This document shows, piece by piece, positions 17,219-26,447 of a stretch of DNA of 64,000 nucleotides (positions within the stretch are counted from its first letter, which is position 1; every line of letters begins with the position of its first letter). The stretch is from contig NZ_BNBD01000019.1 in assembly GCF_014654785.1 (NCBI RefSeq), positions 39,620-103,619 of the forward strand, given 5' to 3'. The notes beneath the pieces are model-generated. The model was given only the letters and a program-made list of their open reading frames with translations, was not told where the DNA came from and did no database searches. This DNA is from Streptomyces mashuensis (lineage in GTDB: Bacteria > Actinomycetota > Actinomycetes > Streptomycetales > Streptomycetaceae). The position numbers were made by a program, and so were the translations under genes.

Positions 17219-19636
17219 TCACGGCAGGTCGGGCAGGTCCTCCGGGTACAGCAGCGTCAGGTCGTCGGTGCTCGGCGCGGCCAGCTGCGCCACCCGCCCG
17301 GCGTGCCGCTCCACCATCGCCTCGAACGTCTGCCGGGCCGTACGGCCGTTGCCGAACGCCGGGCCCCGCGGAATCGCCGCGAAGTACCGCAGCAGCGCCT
17401 CGGCGGCGCCCTCCCCGATGCGGTACTCGTGCTCGTCGGCCTGCTGCCGCACGATGCGCAGCAGCTCCTCCGGCGCGTAGTCGCCGAAGGTGATCGTGCG
17501 GGAGAACCGGGACGCCACACCCGGGTTGACGGTCAGGAACCGCTCCATCTCGGCGGTGTACCCGGCGACGATGACCACCACCTCGTCGCGGTGGTCCTCC
17601 ATCAGCTTCACCAGGGTGTCGATGGCCTCCCGGCCGAAGTCCCGGCCGGAGTCCTCCGGGCACAGCGCGTACGCCTCGTCGATGAACAGCACCCCGCCGC
17701 GCGCCCGGTCGAACGCCTCCTGGGTGCGCAGCGCCGTCGACCCGATGTGCTCGCCCACCAGGTCCACCCGCGACACCTCCACCAGGTGGCCGCGCTCCAG
17801 CACGCCCAGCGCGGCGAGGATCTCGCCGTACAGCCGGGCCACCGTGGTCTTGCCGGTGCCGGGGGAGCCGGTGAAGACCAGGTGGCGGCGGACGGAGGCG
17901 GCCTTGAGCCCGGCCTGCCGCCGCCGCCGGCCCACCTCGATCATGTCGGTGAGGGCGCGGACCTCGCGCTTGACGCTGTCCAGACCCACCAGCGCGTCGA
18001 GCTGCCCCAGCACCGCCGCGGCGGGCCGCACCCCCGGCGGCGCCACGGGCGCGGCCGTCGCCGGAGGGGCGGCGGGCGCCGGGACGCGCGGCGGGGCCAG
18101 CGGCGCCAGCACCGGCGGCCGGCGGCCCGCGGCGCGGCCGCCCGGAGCGGTGCCGACGGCCCGGGACGCCACCGGCTCGTCGCTCGTGCAGCCCTCGGCG
18201 ACCGGGCCGCTCTCGGAGAACTCGTAGCCGCCCCGCGCGCACCGCTCGGTGCGGCAGCCCGTCAGCCGCGCCCGGCAGCCGTCGATGACGTGGAAGCCGT
18301 AGCCCCCGCTGCCGGTCACCCGGCACCCGTCGAACGTGCCCCGGCCCTCCGCCGACACGTAGAACCCGGCCTCCGTGGGCGAGGTCACCACGCACCGCTC
18401 GACCACCGGGTCCGCGCCGGTGGTGACGATGACGCCGGTGGACGTGGCGTCCACCACGCAGTCCGTGACCGTGCCGCCGCTGCCGTGACCGCGGAACCAC
18501 ACGCCGGTGGTGGCCTCCCGCACCCGGCTGTCCGCCAGCCGCGCCGTCGCGCCGCCGCTGACCGACACCGCCGTGCCCTTCACCCGCGTCAGGTCGCTGT
18601 CGGTGACCTCCGCGTGCGAACCGCGGTCGAGGACGAACAGGGCGTCCGGCACGTCGTGCACCCGGCTGGCGGTCAGGACGGCGCTCGCGCCGTCGCTCAC
18701 CCACACCGCCGGGTAGTCGCCCGTGCTCTCGTGGATCTCGCACTGCGCGGCCTCGACCCGGGTGCCCGGGTCCCACACCGACAGGCCGTTGCGGCCGAAG
18801 CGGTGCACCGCCGTGCGGGTCATCGTCAGCACCGACCGGGCCCGCAGGTCGACGCCGTTCTCCGGTACGTCGTGGAGCCGGCAGCCCGACAGGTGCAGCA
18901 CCGCGTCGGTGTCGAGCGTCACCCCGTCCCCCATGGTGCGGTGCACCCGGCACTCGGTCAGCCGCCCGGAGGCGCGCCCGGCCACCTGCACACCGGTGCC
19001 CCGGATCTCGTACACCTCGCAGCCCGTGGCCTCCAGGGTGCTGCCCTCGCCGGTCAGCGACAGGCCGGCGCCGCGCGCGTGGTGCACCCGGCAGCGCTCC
19101 AGCCGGGGCCCCGCCCCGTCGCGCACCGTCACGCCCGCCTGCCCGGCGGCCACCACCTCGCAGTCCTCGAACACGCCGCCCGCGCCGTCCCGCACGCCGA
19201 TGCCGACGCCCGCCGGATTGTCGACCAGGCAGCCGCGCACGGTGGGCCGGGCACCGCCGCACACCTCGATGCCGACGGCCGAACGCGTCACCACCCGCAG
19301 CCCCGTCAGCTCCGGCGCCCCGCCCTCGACCAGCAGCGCGGGGACGGCCGCGTCGTGGCCCTCCACGCGCAGGTCCGCGAGCGTGGCCGAGCCGCGGACG
19401 GTCACCGGCACGCCCTCGGTCGGGGCGATCACCACCGCGCCGCGCGCCCCGTCGGCGCCGCGCAGCGTGACGGAACGGGTCAGCACCAGGTTCTCCCGGT
19501 ACGTTCCCGGGGCCAGGGACAGCACGTCGCCGTCGGCGGCCGCCTCCAGGGCCGCGGCGACGGATACGTACTCCCCGGTGCGCCGCCGCCAGCGCGACGT
19601 GCCGGTGTGCGTCACCTGGACCGAGCCCTGTGCCAT
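17219..19636 (-). CDS. right-handed parallel beta-helix protein fused to a CbbX/EccA-type AAA+ ATPase
   Basis: 805 residues. Residues about 25-500 are a pectate-lyase-like parallel beta-helix: repeated rungs of about 23 residues such as LRGADGARGAVVIAPTEG, CLVDNPAGVGIGVRDGAGG and CRVHRTMGDGVTLDTDA. After a Pro/Ala linker comes an AAA+ domain with Walker A GSPGTGKT (590-597), Walker B VLFIDEA (D653, E654) and sensor VIVAGYTAEM, closest in look to CbbX/EccA ATPases. The helix probably serves as a binding scaffold and the ATPase as a remodelling motor; no partner is known here. No signal peptide. Confidence 0.87.
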   Translation of the reverse strand: MAQGSVQVTHTGTSRWRRRTGEYVSVAAALEAAADGDVLSLAPGTYRENLVLTRSVTLRGADGARGAVVIAPTEGVPVTVRGSATLADLRVEGHDAAVPALLVEGGAPELTGLRVVTRSAVGIEVCGGARPTVRGCLVDNPAGVGIGVRDGAGGVFEDCEVVAAGQAGVTVRDGAGPRLERCRVHHARGAGLSLTGEGSTLEATGCEVYEIRGTGVQVAGRASGRLTECRVHRTMGDGVTLDTDAVLHLSGCRLHDVPENGVDLRARSVLTMTRTAVHRFGRNGLSVWDPGTRVEAAQCEIHESTGDYPAVWVSDGASAVLTASRVHDVPDALFVLDRGSHAEVTDSDLTRVKGTAVSVSGGATARLADSRVREATTGVWFRGHGSGGTVTDCVVDATSTGVIVTTGADPVVERCVVTSPTEAGFYVSAEGRGTFDGCRVTGSGGYGFHVIDGCRARLTGCRTERCARGGYEFSESGPVAEGCTSDEPVASRAVGTAPGGRAAGRRPPVLAPLAPPRVPAPAAPPATAAPVAPPGVRPAAAVLGQLDALVGLDSVKREVRALTDMIEVGRRRRQAGLKAASVRRHLVFTGSPGTGKTTVARLYGEILAALGVLERGHLVEVSRVDLVGEHIGSTALRTQEAFDRARGGVLFIDEAYALCPEDSGRDFGREAIDTLVKLMEDHRDEVVVIVAGYTAEMERFLTVNPGVASRFSRTITFGDYAPEELLRIVRQQADEHEYRIGEGAAEALLRYFAAIPRGPAFGNGRTARQTFEAMVERHAGRVAQLAAPSTDDLTLLYPEDLPDLP

Positions 19637-19758
19637 GGTGCTGATGTGCCCCCACCTCGAGTGTGCGTGCCTCCGGGACGGATGAGTACCGGCCGCACCA
19701 CCGTAGCGCGGGCGGGGCACGGGAGTTGGCCGCTCAGCAGGTTGTGCGGCCGTAGGGG

Positions 19759-20373
19759 TCAGCTTCCGGTGTCCGCCCGGCCCCAGGTCTCTCCCGCCAG
19801 CTGCCAGGCCCGGTCCCACTGCTGGTACCGCTGCCGGACGAGGCGCCGGACGGCCAGCCGCCGCGCGCCCTCCACCAGCCCGGCCGCGGCGCCGGCCGCG
19901 GCGAGCCCGGCCAGCACGGCGTGCGCGGTGGCGGTGCCGGCGTCCAAGGGCCGGGACGAGGCCCGGCCGTGTTCGTCCGTCCACAGCGCGAACCGGCCGC
20001 CCGGGGCCAGGGCCTGACGGACGGCCACCGCGCCGGTGCGTTCCCGGCCGTCGGGGCCCGGCCAGCGGGCCAGCACCCGCCGGTAGCCGTCGCGCCCGGC
20101 CGCCGGCTCGCGGCCGGGCGCGTCGGTACTGCCGGGCAGCAGACGGACGGCGGTGGCGCTCACCGCGTGCCGGTGGCGCTGCTGCTCCCGCACGGTGTGC
20201 TGCAACGCCTGGTGGGCCCGCGCCCCGGCGGACCAGCCGGCGGCCGTGCCGAGGAGCAGCATCAGCACCACGGCGGCCACCCCCGTCCACGCCTCCAGGG
20301 CGTCGCTCCGGCGGCGCAGCGGGTTGCGCCGCCACCGCCACAGGGCCTTCGTCGCGGTCTTCGTCGCGCGCAT
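19759..20373 (-). CDS. Rv1733c-like membrane protein
   Basis: 204 residues from ATG 20373 with GGGGG 8 nt upstream. The start LWRWRRNPLRRRSDALEAW is the conserved opening of this actinobacterial family, directly followed by a membrane helix (VAAVVLMLLLGTAAGW). A second hydrophobic segment lies near the C-terminus (HAVLAGLAAAGAAAGLVEG). The middle is a soluble domain on the outside. Homologues such as Mycobacterium Rv1733c are membrane proteins of unknown function linked to the dormancy regulon. Confidence 0.8.
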   Translation of the reverse strand: MRATKTATKALWRWRRNPLRRRSDALEAWTGVAAVVLMLLLGTAAGWSAGARAHQALQHTVREQQRHRHAVSATAVRLLPGSTDAPGREPAAGRDGYRRVLARWPGPDGRERTGAVAVRQALAPGGRFALWTDEHGRASSRPLDAGTATAHAVLAGLAAAGAAAGLVEGARRLAVRRLVRQRYQQWDRAWQLAGETWGRADTGS

Positions 20374-20499
20374 GGTGCTCACCCCCTTACGCGTCCGTAA
20401 ATACCTCACACAGGCCATCGCATGCGGAGGAAGGCGGCGGAGGGCGGAAAATCACCCCTCGTGGAGACCGTGCGCGGCGGCACGTTGACGCGCCGGCCG

Positions 20500-21393
20500 T
20501 CAGGAGAGGACGCCCCGGGCTTCCCGGGCCTCCTGGACCTCCTGCGTCTCCTGCGTCTCCACGGCCTCCAGGACCTCCACGGGGTCGCCGACGCGCAGCA
20601 CGCCGCGGTTCTCGGGCACGAGGTTCTTGCCGAACACCAGCTTGTCGCCGATGCGGCGGTGCCGGCCCAGGGTGCGCAGCGGCTCGCCGCCCTTGGCGGC
20701 GGTGGCCTGGTCGACGGTGGTCACCACGCAGCGGCCGCAGTCCTTCACGGCACGGAAGGTGACCTCGCCGATACGGACGCGGCGCCAGCCGTCCTCGGCC
20801 CAGGGCGCGGTGCCGTCGACGACGATGTTCGGCCGGAAACGGCTCATGGGCAGCGGCCCCTCGTGCGCCCGGTCGCCCTCGGCGATCAGAGAGTTGAGGG
20901 CGTCGAGCGAGGCCGTGGTGGTGACCAGCAGCGGATAGCCGTCGGCGAGGCTCACGGTCTCGCCGGGGAGCGCGTACCGCGGGTCGATGGGGCGGCGCCG
21001 GGCCGGGTCGTCGAGGTGCACGAGGTGGGCCTCGGTGCCCAGGTGGGCGCTCACCCAGGCGTCGGCGGCCGCGCCGGCGCGGACCACCTCGACCTTGTCG
21101 CGGAACAGTTCGACGGTCATGGTGCCGTGCTCGGCGGCGTCCGGCACGGCCACGTCGAGGGGCCCGGCGCCGGGGCCGGTGAGGCGCACGCCGCCGCCGG
21201 GCAGCGGTGCGGCGGCCGCCAACGCCAGCCGGGGCCGCTGCCGTTGCGTGATCATGCGCCCGTCGGGGGCGGCCACCATCCACCTGCGGTCGCCGGCCAG
21301 GCCCCAGGGCTCCACGGCCGCCTCGGCGGGCGCGAGGCCCGTCATGGACTTGACCGGATAGAAGTGGATCGCGTTCAGCGCAGGCATCGACAT
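20500..21393 (-). CDS. MOSC domain protein (YcbX-like)
   Basis: 297 residues from ATG 21393. An N-terminal MOSC_N barrel (LNAIHFYPVKSMTGLAPAEA, GLAGDRRWMVA) is followed by the MOSC domain with the conserved Cys in VKDCGRCVVTTVDQ, the likely molybdenum-cofactor sulfur ligand. YcbX-type proteins detoxify N-hydroxylated bases and act with ferredoxin-type reductases. The last 20 residues are a Glu/Gln/Thr-rich tail from a short tandem DNA repeat near 20530-20570. A CAAGAT 6 nt before the start may be a weak leaderless -10. Confidence 0.88.
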   Translation of the reverse strand: MSMPALNAIHFYPVKSMTGLAPAEAAVEPWGLAGDRRWMVAAPDGRMITQRQRPRLALAAAAPLPGGGVRLTGPGAGPLDVAVPDAAEHGTMTVELFRDKVEVVRAGAAADAWVSAHLGTEAHLVHLDDPARRRPIDPRYALPGETVSLADGYPLLVTTTASLDALNSLIAEGDRAHEGPLPMSRFRPNIVVDGTAPWAEDGWRRVRIGEVTFRAVKDCGRCVVTTVDQATAAKGGEPLRTLGRHRRIGDKLVFGKNLVPENRGVLRVGDPVEVLEAVETQETQEVQEAREARGVLS

Positions 21394-21484
21394 GCGCCCA
21401 TCTTGCCAGCCGTATATGCCGATCGGGGGTGGGCGGGTGGACGGGGCCGGCCGGCCGGACACGGGCGCCGGCGAGCGCACAAAA

Positions 21485-21517
21485 CACCGGAACCGCCGGC
21501 GAGCGGCGGTTCCGGTG
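21485..21517 (-). terminator. rho-independent terminator of the DUF6643 gene
   Basis: A perfect 14-bp stem (21485-21498 and 21504-21517) with a 5-nt loop is followed on the minus strand by TTTTG. It lies 55 bp after the stop codon at 21572. Confidence 0.8.
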
Positions 21518-21571
21518 CGGTCGGTGCAGCGTGCTTCCAGTGCTTGGTGCTTCCCCCCGGGTGGACGGCGG

Positions 21572-22174
21572 TCAGTAGCCTCCCTGCTCGGGGTACGGGC
21601 GGTTGCCGTACGGGTCCTCGTACGGCGTGGGCTGCGCGGGCCGGGGCGCGACCGGGCGCATCGCGTCGAAGCCGGCCGGGCCGGCGCCCGCCGCGCCGGG
21701 CCGCTGCTGCTGGTACTGCTGCGGAGCGGCCGGGCGCGGGGCGCCCTGCTGCGGCACGTACGGGCCGGGGGCCTGCTGCAGGCCCGCGGGCGGCGCCGTC
21801 GAGGCGGCCTGCTGGCCGTACTGCGGCACCTGGGCGGCGACCGGCGTCGGCTGCGGGGCCTGCTGCGCGGAGGGGCCGGAGGGCAGGGCCGGGAGGGCGG
21901 GCAGGTTGCTGCCGCCCATGCCGGGACCCATGCCCGCGCCCATGCCGTGCATGCCGTTGCCGTGCGTGCCGGGGCCCATGCCGTTCATGCCCGGCCCCAT
22001 GCCGCCGGCCGGGCCGGCGCCGAGCCCGCTGCCGAAGTCGTAGGGGGAGGACACCCGGATCGGGGCGATCTGCGGGGTGCCGCGCTCGGCGACGAGGCTG
22101 TCGTAGATGGGGGTGTCCGGGAAGGACGACGAGGCGTAGTAGCCGCCGCCGTAGGTGCTGCGGGGGGAGGTCAT
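21572..22174 (-). CDS. DUF6643 family Gly/Met/Pro-rich protein
   Basis: 200 residues. The N-terminal 45 residues (TSPRSTYGGGYYASSSFPDT, then PIYDSLVAERGTPQIAPIRV) are the conserved part of this Streptomyces family. The rest is low complexity: a GPGMNGMGPGTHGNGMHGMG stretch of Gly-Met repeats, then a Pro/Gln/Ala tail ending in Tyr-rich PYGNRPYPEQGGY. No signal peptide. Function unknown; such sequence is likely disordered. Start ATG 22174 has no ribosome binding site but a TAACTT -10 box 7 nt upstream. Confidence 0.8.
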   Translation of the reverse strand: MTSPRSTYGGGYYASSSFPDTPIYDSLVAERGTPQIAPIRVSSPYDFGSGLGAGPAGGMGPGMNGMGPGTHGNGMHGMGAGMGPGMGGSNLPALPALPSGPSAQQAPQPTPVAAQVPQYGQQAASTAPPAGLQQAPGPYVPQQGAPRPAAPQQYQQQRPGAAGAGPAGFDAMRPVAPRPAQPTPYEDPYGNRPYPEQGGY

Positions 22175-22181
22175 AGCCCAT

Positions 22182-22187
22182 AAGTTA
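22182..22187 (-). promoter_or_regulatory. -10 box (TAACTT) of probable leaderless DUF6643 gene
   Basis: On the minus strand TAACTT ends 7 nt before ATG 22174; no Shine-Dalgarno sequence is present. Confidence 0.5.
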
Positions 22188-22351
22188 AGCCCTTGGTGTG
22201 TTGGTTGGGGAGGCCGGTATGGGGGTTGATTGCGGTGTTCGGAGGGGGCCCGCGTCACCAACCCGAGCGAACCCAGGAAAATCGGTCGTCAAGGTGCGTA
22301 GGGATCGTGTAAAGACGGCCGGTTCGATGCAGATTTCGGAGGGGTGGGAGC

Positions 22352-23638
22352 ATGGGGATGTCCAAGGGCGCCAATGTCCGGATTGCCGCACGGTCGGTGC
22401 GGGTGGAGGTGGGCCGTGACGCCGGGCCGGGCGTGCCCGACGTCGACGCCTCGGCGCTGCTCCTGTCGGGCGGCCGGGTCCGCTCCGACGCGGACTTCGT
22501 CTTCTACAACCAGCCCGTGCACCCCTCGGGTGCCGTGCGCCACGAGGGCAAACGCGGCGGCGGGCCCGGCGGGGGAGCCGTGACCGACACCATCGCGGTC
22601 GACCTCGCCCGTCTGGAACCGGCCGTCGAGACCGTCGTGCTCGCCGCGTCGGCCGACGGCGGGCCCTTCGGGCGGGTCCCCGGACTGCGCGTCAGCGTCC
22701 TCGACGCGGACACCGGCGGCGAGCTGGCACGGTTCGACAGCCGGGACGCGACGGTGGAGACCGCCTTCGTGCTCGGCGAGCTGTACCGGCGGCAGGGCGA
22801 GTGGAAGTTCCGCGCCGTCGGCCAGGGCTACGACACCGGCCTGGCGGGCCTCGCCACCGACTACGGCATCACCGTCGACGAACCCCGGACGGCGGCGGCT
22901 GCCGTGCCGTCAGCGGCCGTCCCGGCGAGTGCTCCTGTCTCTCCCCCTCCCCCCGCCCCCACCCCCACCCCCGCCCCGCCCTCCCCTGTCCGGCTGACCA
23001 AGGTGACGCTCACCAAGGAGGCCCCGGCCGTCTCCCTGGCCAAGCAGGGCGGCACTTCCGGCGCCATGCGGGTGAACCTCAACTGGCGGATGCGCGACGA
23101 CACCACCGGCGGCACCGGCGGCTGGGGCCGGCGGCTGACGCGGGCCCTGGCCGGGCCCGCGGCCGTCGACCTCGACCTGGGCGCGCTCTACGAGCTCACC
23201 GACGGCAGCAAGGGCGTGGTGCAGGCCCTCGGCAACACCTTCGGCGCCCTCCACCAGGAGCCGTGGATCCACCTCGACGGCGACGACCGCACCGGCGCCG
23301 TCGAGACCGGCGAGAACCTGACCATCAACCTCGACCACCGCGCCGCCTTCCGGCGCATCCTCGTCTTCGTCACCATCTACGAGGGCGCCCGCAGCTTCGC
23401 CGGCCTGCACGCCACCGTCACGCTGACCCCGCAGCACGGGGCGCCCGTGGAGTTCTCCCTCGACGAGTGCACCGTCCCCTCACCGGTCTGCGCGCTGGCG
23501 CTGATCACCAACGAGGGCGGCGACCTGGTGGTCCGGCGCGAGGCCCGCTACCTGGTGCCGCGCCCCGGCGTCAGCATGCAGCGCACCCTCGACGACACCT
23601 ATGGCTGGGGCCTGTCCTGGACGCCCGGCCGGAAGTGA
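22352..23638 (+). CDS. TerD family (tellurium resistance-type) protein with two domains
   Basis: 428 residues. The first TerD-like domain spans about residues 1-170 (MSKGANVRI start, FYNQPVHPSGAV signature). A Pro/Ala/Thr linker (about 185-210) leads to a second, with RVNLNWRMRDD and the calcium-binding style HLDGDDRTGAVETGENL. TerD proteins are cytoplasmic Ca-binding stress proteins that act with Ter phosphoribosyl enzymes and in Streptomyces affect development. ATG 22352 and 22358 both have a GGAG-type site upstream; the second would give MSKGAN at the very N-terminus. Confidence 0.87.
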   Translation: MGMSKGANVRIAARSVRVEVGRDAGPGVPDVDASALLLSGGRVRSDADFVFYNQPVHPSGAVRHEGKRGGGPGGGAVTDTIAVDLARLEPAVETVVLAASADGGPFGRVPGLRVSVLDADTGGELARFDSRDATVETAFVLGELYRRQGEWKFRAVGQGYDTGLAGLATDYGITVDEPRTAAAAVPSAAVPASAPVSPPPPAPTPTPAPPSPVRLTKVTLTKEAPAVSLAKQGGTSGAMRVNLNWRMRDDTTGGTGGWGRRLTRALAGPAAVDLDLGALYELTDGSKGVVQALGNTFGALHQEPWIHLDGDDRTGAVETGENLTINLDHRAAFRRILVFVTIYEGARSFAGLHATVTLTPQHGAPVEFSLDECTVPSPVCALALITNEGGDLVVRREARYLVPRPGVSMQRTLDDTYGWGLSWTPGRK

Positions 23639-23685
23639 CGGGGAAGCACGCGGGCCCCCACCCGGCCTGACGCCGCGCCGGCCGG

Positions 23686-24855
23686 TCACGGCGCGGCCTC
23701 GGGACGGGCGTACGTGCGCCCCTTCCAGGCGGCGCCGCGCCCGCGGTGGTGCTGCACCGCCGAGTCCACCGTCATCAGCGTGTACAGCAGCGCGGTGACG
23801 GGCAGCAGCGGGGCGAGCCACAGCGGCTGCCGGTAGTAGCGCAGCATCGGCATGTACGTCCCCGCCATCACCGCCCACGCCGCCGCACCCGCCACCGCCG
23901 TGACCACCGACCCCGTCACGGCACCGGCCACCACCGCGGCCGGCGGCACCAGGTAGATCACGACGAGGCCCACCACCGTGCCGGCGAGCAGCAGCGGGTT
24001 GTACAGCAGCTGCGCGTACGCGCTGCGGGCGACCATCCGCCACAGCGGGCCCAGCCCCGTGTACGGCCGTACGCTCTCGACCCCGTCGGCCAGCCCCAGC
24101 CAGACGCGGCCCCCCGAGCGCCGCACCACCCGCGCCAGCGACACGTCGTCGATCACCGCCTGCCGCACGCTGCCGGGATAGCCGGCCCGTTCCGCCGCCG
24201 CCCGTCTCAGCAGTGCACAGCCGCCGGCGGCCGCCGCCGTGCGCGAGCGCGGGCTGTTGACCCGGCGGAACGGGTACAGCTTGGCGAAGAAGTACACGAA
24301 GGCCGGGACGACCAGCCGCTCCCAGAACGTCACCACCCGCAGCCGCGCCATCTGCGACACCAGGTCCAGCCCCGCCGACTCCGCCGCGGCCACCAGCTCC
24401 CGCAGGCTGCCGGGCGCGTGCGCGATGTCGGCGTCGGTGAGCAGCAGGTACGTGGCGTCGGTCCGGGACGCGGCCAGCGCCATGCCGTGCTGCACGGCCC
24501 ACAGCTTGCCCGTCCAGCCGGGCTCCGGCTCCCCGGGCCGGTCCACGGTCAGCGGCAGCCCGCCGTGTTCCGCGGCCAGCGCGCGGGCCAGCTCGCCGGT
24601 GCCGTCGGTACTCCCGTCGTCGACCAGGAAGACCTCCGCCCGGCCCGGATAGTCCTGCGCCAGCAGCGACGGCAGGCTGTGCGGCAGCGTCTCCGCCTCG
24701 TCCCGCGCGGGCACCACCACCGCCACCGACGGCCAGGCCGCCGGAGGTCTGCGCTCCGGCAGCCGCACGTCCGTACGCCAGAAGAAGCCCTGCCCCAGCG
24801 CCAGCCACACCCACGCGGCCAGCGAGACCACAGTGATCCACATCAGTGCGTTCAC
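23686..24855 (-). CDS. membrane glycosyltransferase family 2, HpnB-like
   Basis: 389 residues from GTG 24855. An N-terminal membrane helix is followed by a GT-A domain: VAVVVPARDEAETLPHSLPS, VFLVDDGSTDGT, LLLTDADIAHAPGSL (the DxD-type metal site) and VIDDVSLARVVRRSGG. Three or four helices follow at the C-terminus. The layout matches HpnB-type hopene-associated glycosyltransferases, which act at the inner membrane face. No hopanoid genes are present in the window, so the acceptor lipid is unproven. Confidence 0.82.
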   Translation of the reverse strand: MNALMWITVVSLAAWVWLALGQGFFWRTDVRLPERRPPAAWPSVAVVVPARDEAETLPHSLPSLLAQDYPGRAEVFLVDDGSTDGTGELARALAAEHGGLPLTVDRPGEPEPGWTGKLWAVQHGMALAASRTDATYLLLTDADIAHAPGSLRELVAAAESAGLDLVSQMARLRVVTFWERLVVPAFVYFFAKLYPFRRVNSPRSRTAAAAGGCALLRRAAAERAGYPGSVRQAVIDDVSLARVVRRSGGRVWLGLADGVESVRPYTGLGPLWRMVARSAYAQLLYNPLLLAGTVVGLVVIYLVPPAAVVAGAVTGSVVTAVAGAAAWAVMAGTYMPMLRYYRQPLWLAPLLPVTALLYTLMTVDSAVQHHRGRGAAWKGRTYARPEAAP

Positions 24856-24997
24856 GCGCCGCAGTCTTCCGCACGGGGCGTGCCCGGCACGGGAGGCTGT
24901 GGAAAACCGCCTGCCACGGGGTGCGGAACCGCCTCCGGACGGCCCCCCGCCAGCCGCCGCGACCGGTCCCGCCTGCGGAATCCACAGCCCGATCGAT

Positions 24998-25003
24998 TAA
25001 AGT
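24998..25003 (+). promoter_or_regulatory. -10 box (TAAAGT) of probable leaderless racemase gene
   Basis: TAAAGT ends 6 nt before GTG 25010 and no ribosome binding site is visible. Confidence 0.45.
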
Positions 25004-25009
25004 GACCGG

Positions 25010-25804
25010 GTGAAGATCGCGCTCCTGGACTCCGGTACCGGCCTGCTGGCCGCCGCGGCCGCCGTACGCCGGCTGCGCCCCGACGCGGATCTCGTGCTCT
25101 CCAACGACCCCGACGGCATGCCGTGGGGCCCGCGCACCCCCGAGGACATCACCGGGCACGCCCTGGCCTGCGCCCGGGCCGCCGCCGCCCTCCGCCCCGA
25201 CGCGCTGATCGTCGCCTGCAACACCGCGTCGGTGCACGCCCTCGAGGCCATACGGGCCGAGCTGGAGCCGGGCCTGCCGGTCGTCGGCACCGTGCCGGCC
25301 ATCAAGCCGGCCGCGGCCGCCGGTGGCCCCGTCGCCATCTGGGCCACGCCCGCCACCACCGGCAGCCCGTACCAGCGCGGCCTGATCCGCGAGTTCGCCA
25401 CCGGCGTCGACGTCACCGAGGTGCCCTGCCCGGGCCTGGCCGAAGCGGTCGAGCGTGCCGATGCCGAGGCCATCGGCCTCGCCGTCCAGGCCGCCGCCGC
25501 CCTCACCCCGCACCACGTGCGCGACGTCGTCCTCGGCTGCACCCACTACGAGCTCGTCGCCGACCGCATCCGGGCCGCGATCCGGGTCGCCGACGGTGTC
25601 GAGCTGCGGCTGCACGGCTCCGCCGACGCCGTCGCCGCCCAGGCGCTGCGCCGCATCGGCGCCGTACCGGCCCCCGGCGCCGAGCCCACCGGCCGGCTGA
25701 CCGTGCTGCACACCGGACGGGAGGCGCAGCTCGACCCGGTCATGCTGGCCTACCCGGAGGGCCGTTCCCTCGTCGCCACCAGCCCGAGCCCCGCGCACTC
25801 GTAG
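25010..25804 (+). CDS. aspartate/glutamate racemase family protein, glutamate racemase-like
   Basis: 264 residues. The two catalytic cysteines are in place: C70 in IVACNTAS and C177 in LGCTHYE, and the substrate loop DSGTGLLAA opens the protein. Glutamate racemase makes D-glutamate for peptidoglycan; the start loop (DSGTG rather than the common DSGxGG) and lack of cell-wall neighbours leave room for another amino acid substrate. It is the first of four plus-strand genes (to 27703) that all look leaderless. Confidence 0.82.
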   Translation: MKIALLDSGTGLLAAAAAVRRLRPDADLVLSNDPDGMPWGPRTPEDITGHALACARAAAALRPDALIVACNTASVHALEAIRAELEPGLPVVGTVPAIKPAAAAGGPVAIWATPATTGSPYQRGLIREFATGVDVTEVPCPGLAEAVERADAEAIGLAVQAAAALTPHHVRDVVLGCTHYELVADRIRAAIRVADGVELRLHGSADAVAAQALRRIGAVPAPGAEPTGRLTVLHTGREAQLDPVMLAYPEGRSLVATSPSPAHS

Positions 25805-25858
25805 CCGCCTCATCCGGCCACCTGTGCGCGGGGTCCTGCCGCGCCCGCGGAACGTGAG

Positions 25859-25864
25859 TAGGCT
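25859..25864 (+). promoter_or_regulatory. -10 box (TAGGCT) of probable leaderless PH-domain gene
   Basis: TAGGCT ends 7 nt before ATG 25872; no Shine-Dalgarno sequence. Confidence 0.5.
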
Positions 25865-25871
25865 GCCCTCT

Positions 25872-26447
25872 ATGAGGGACACCTCCCAGGACGGTCCCGG
25901 TCGCGAGGACCGGGCCGGCATGGTGCCGCCCGAGGTGTGGACCGGCCGCGCGACCAACCGCGGCCAGTGGCTGCTGGCCGTGATCGGTGCCGCCTGCCTG
26001 GCCCTGGGCATCGACCTGGCCGTGGACAGTGCCTGGACCTCGGGGCTCGCGCCGCTGGTCATGTCGGTGGTGGGCTGCGTCGCGGCCGGACTGCTGATCC
26101 TCTACGGCACGCTCGCCTTCGTGCACGTCGCCGTCCGCGTGGACCAGCACTGCCTGGAGATCCGCTGCGGCCACATCGGCGTACCCCGCAAGCGCATCCC
26201 GCTCACCCAGGTCGTCGACGCCGAGCTCGCCCCGCGCGTCACCCCCCGGCACTGGGGCGGCTGGGGCTACCGCTGGCGCCCCGAGCGGGGCACCGGCGTC
26301 GTCGTGCGGCGCGGCGAGGGCATCGTGGTGCGGCTCGGCGACGGCCGGACGATCACGGTCACCGTGGACGACGCCGAGGCCGCCGTCCGCGTGATCAGGG
26401 CCCGGCTGCTGCTGCTCGGCCGCAACGGCCGCCCGGCCTCCGCCTGA
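25872..26447 (+). CDS. DUF3093-like / PH-type membrane protein
   Basis: 191 residues. After a polar N-terminus two membrane helices (WLLAVIGAACLALGIDLAV and a second at APLVMSVVGCVAAGLLILY) form a hairpin, followed by a cytoplasmic beta-rich domain (VRVDQHCLEIRCGHIGVPRK, RIPLTQVVDAEL) containing HWGGWGYRWRPERGTG. That layout is shared by DUF3093 and bacterial PH membrane proteins; which name applies I cannot decide by eye. Function unknown. ATG 25872 is chosen from the leaderless -10 spacing. Confidence 0.7.
   Translation: MRDTSQDGPGREDRAGMVPPEVWTGRATNRGQWLLAVIGAACLALGIDLAVDSAWTSGLAPLVMSVVGCVAAGLLILYGTLAFVHVAVRVDQHCLEIRCGHIGVPRKRIPLTQVVDAELAPRVTPRHWGGWGYRWRPERGTGVVVRRGEGIVVRLGDGRTITVTVDDAEAAVRVIRARLLLLGRNGRPASA

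Noticed and set aside
20520..20580. Tandem CTCCTGCGT-type repeats as a regulatory array
   Set aside because: They are inside the MOSC reading frame and encode its Glu/Gln/Thr tail.
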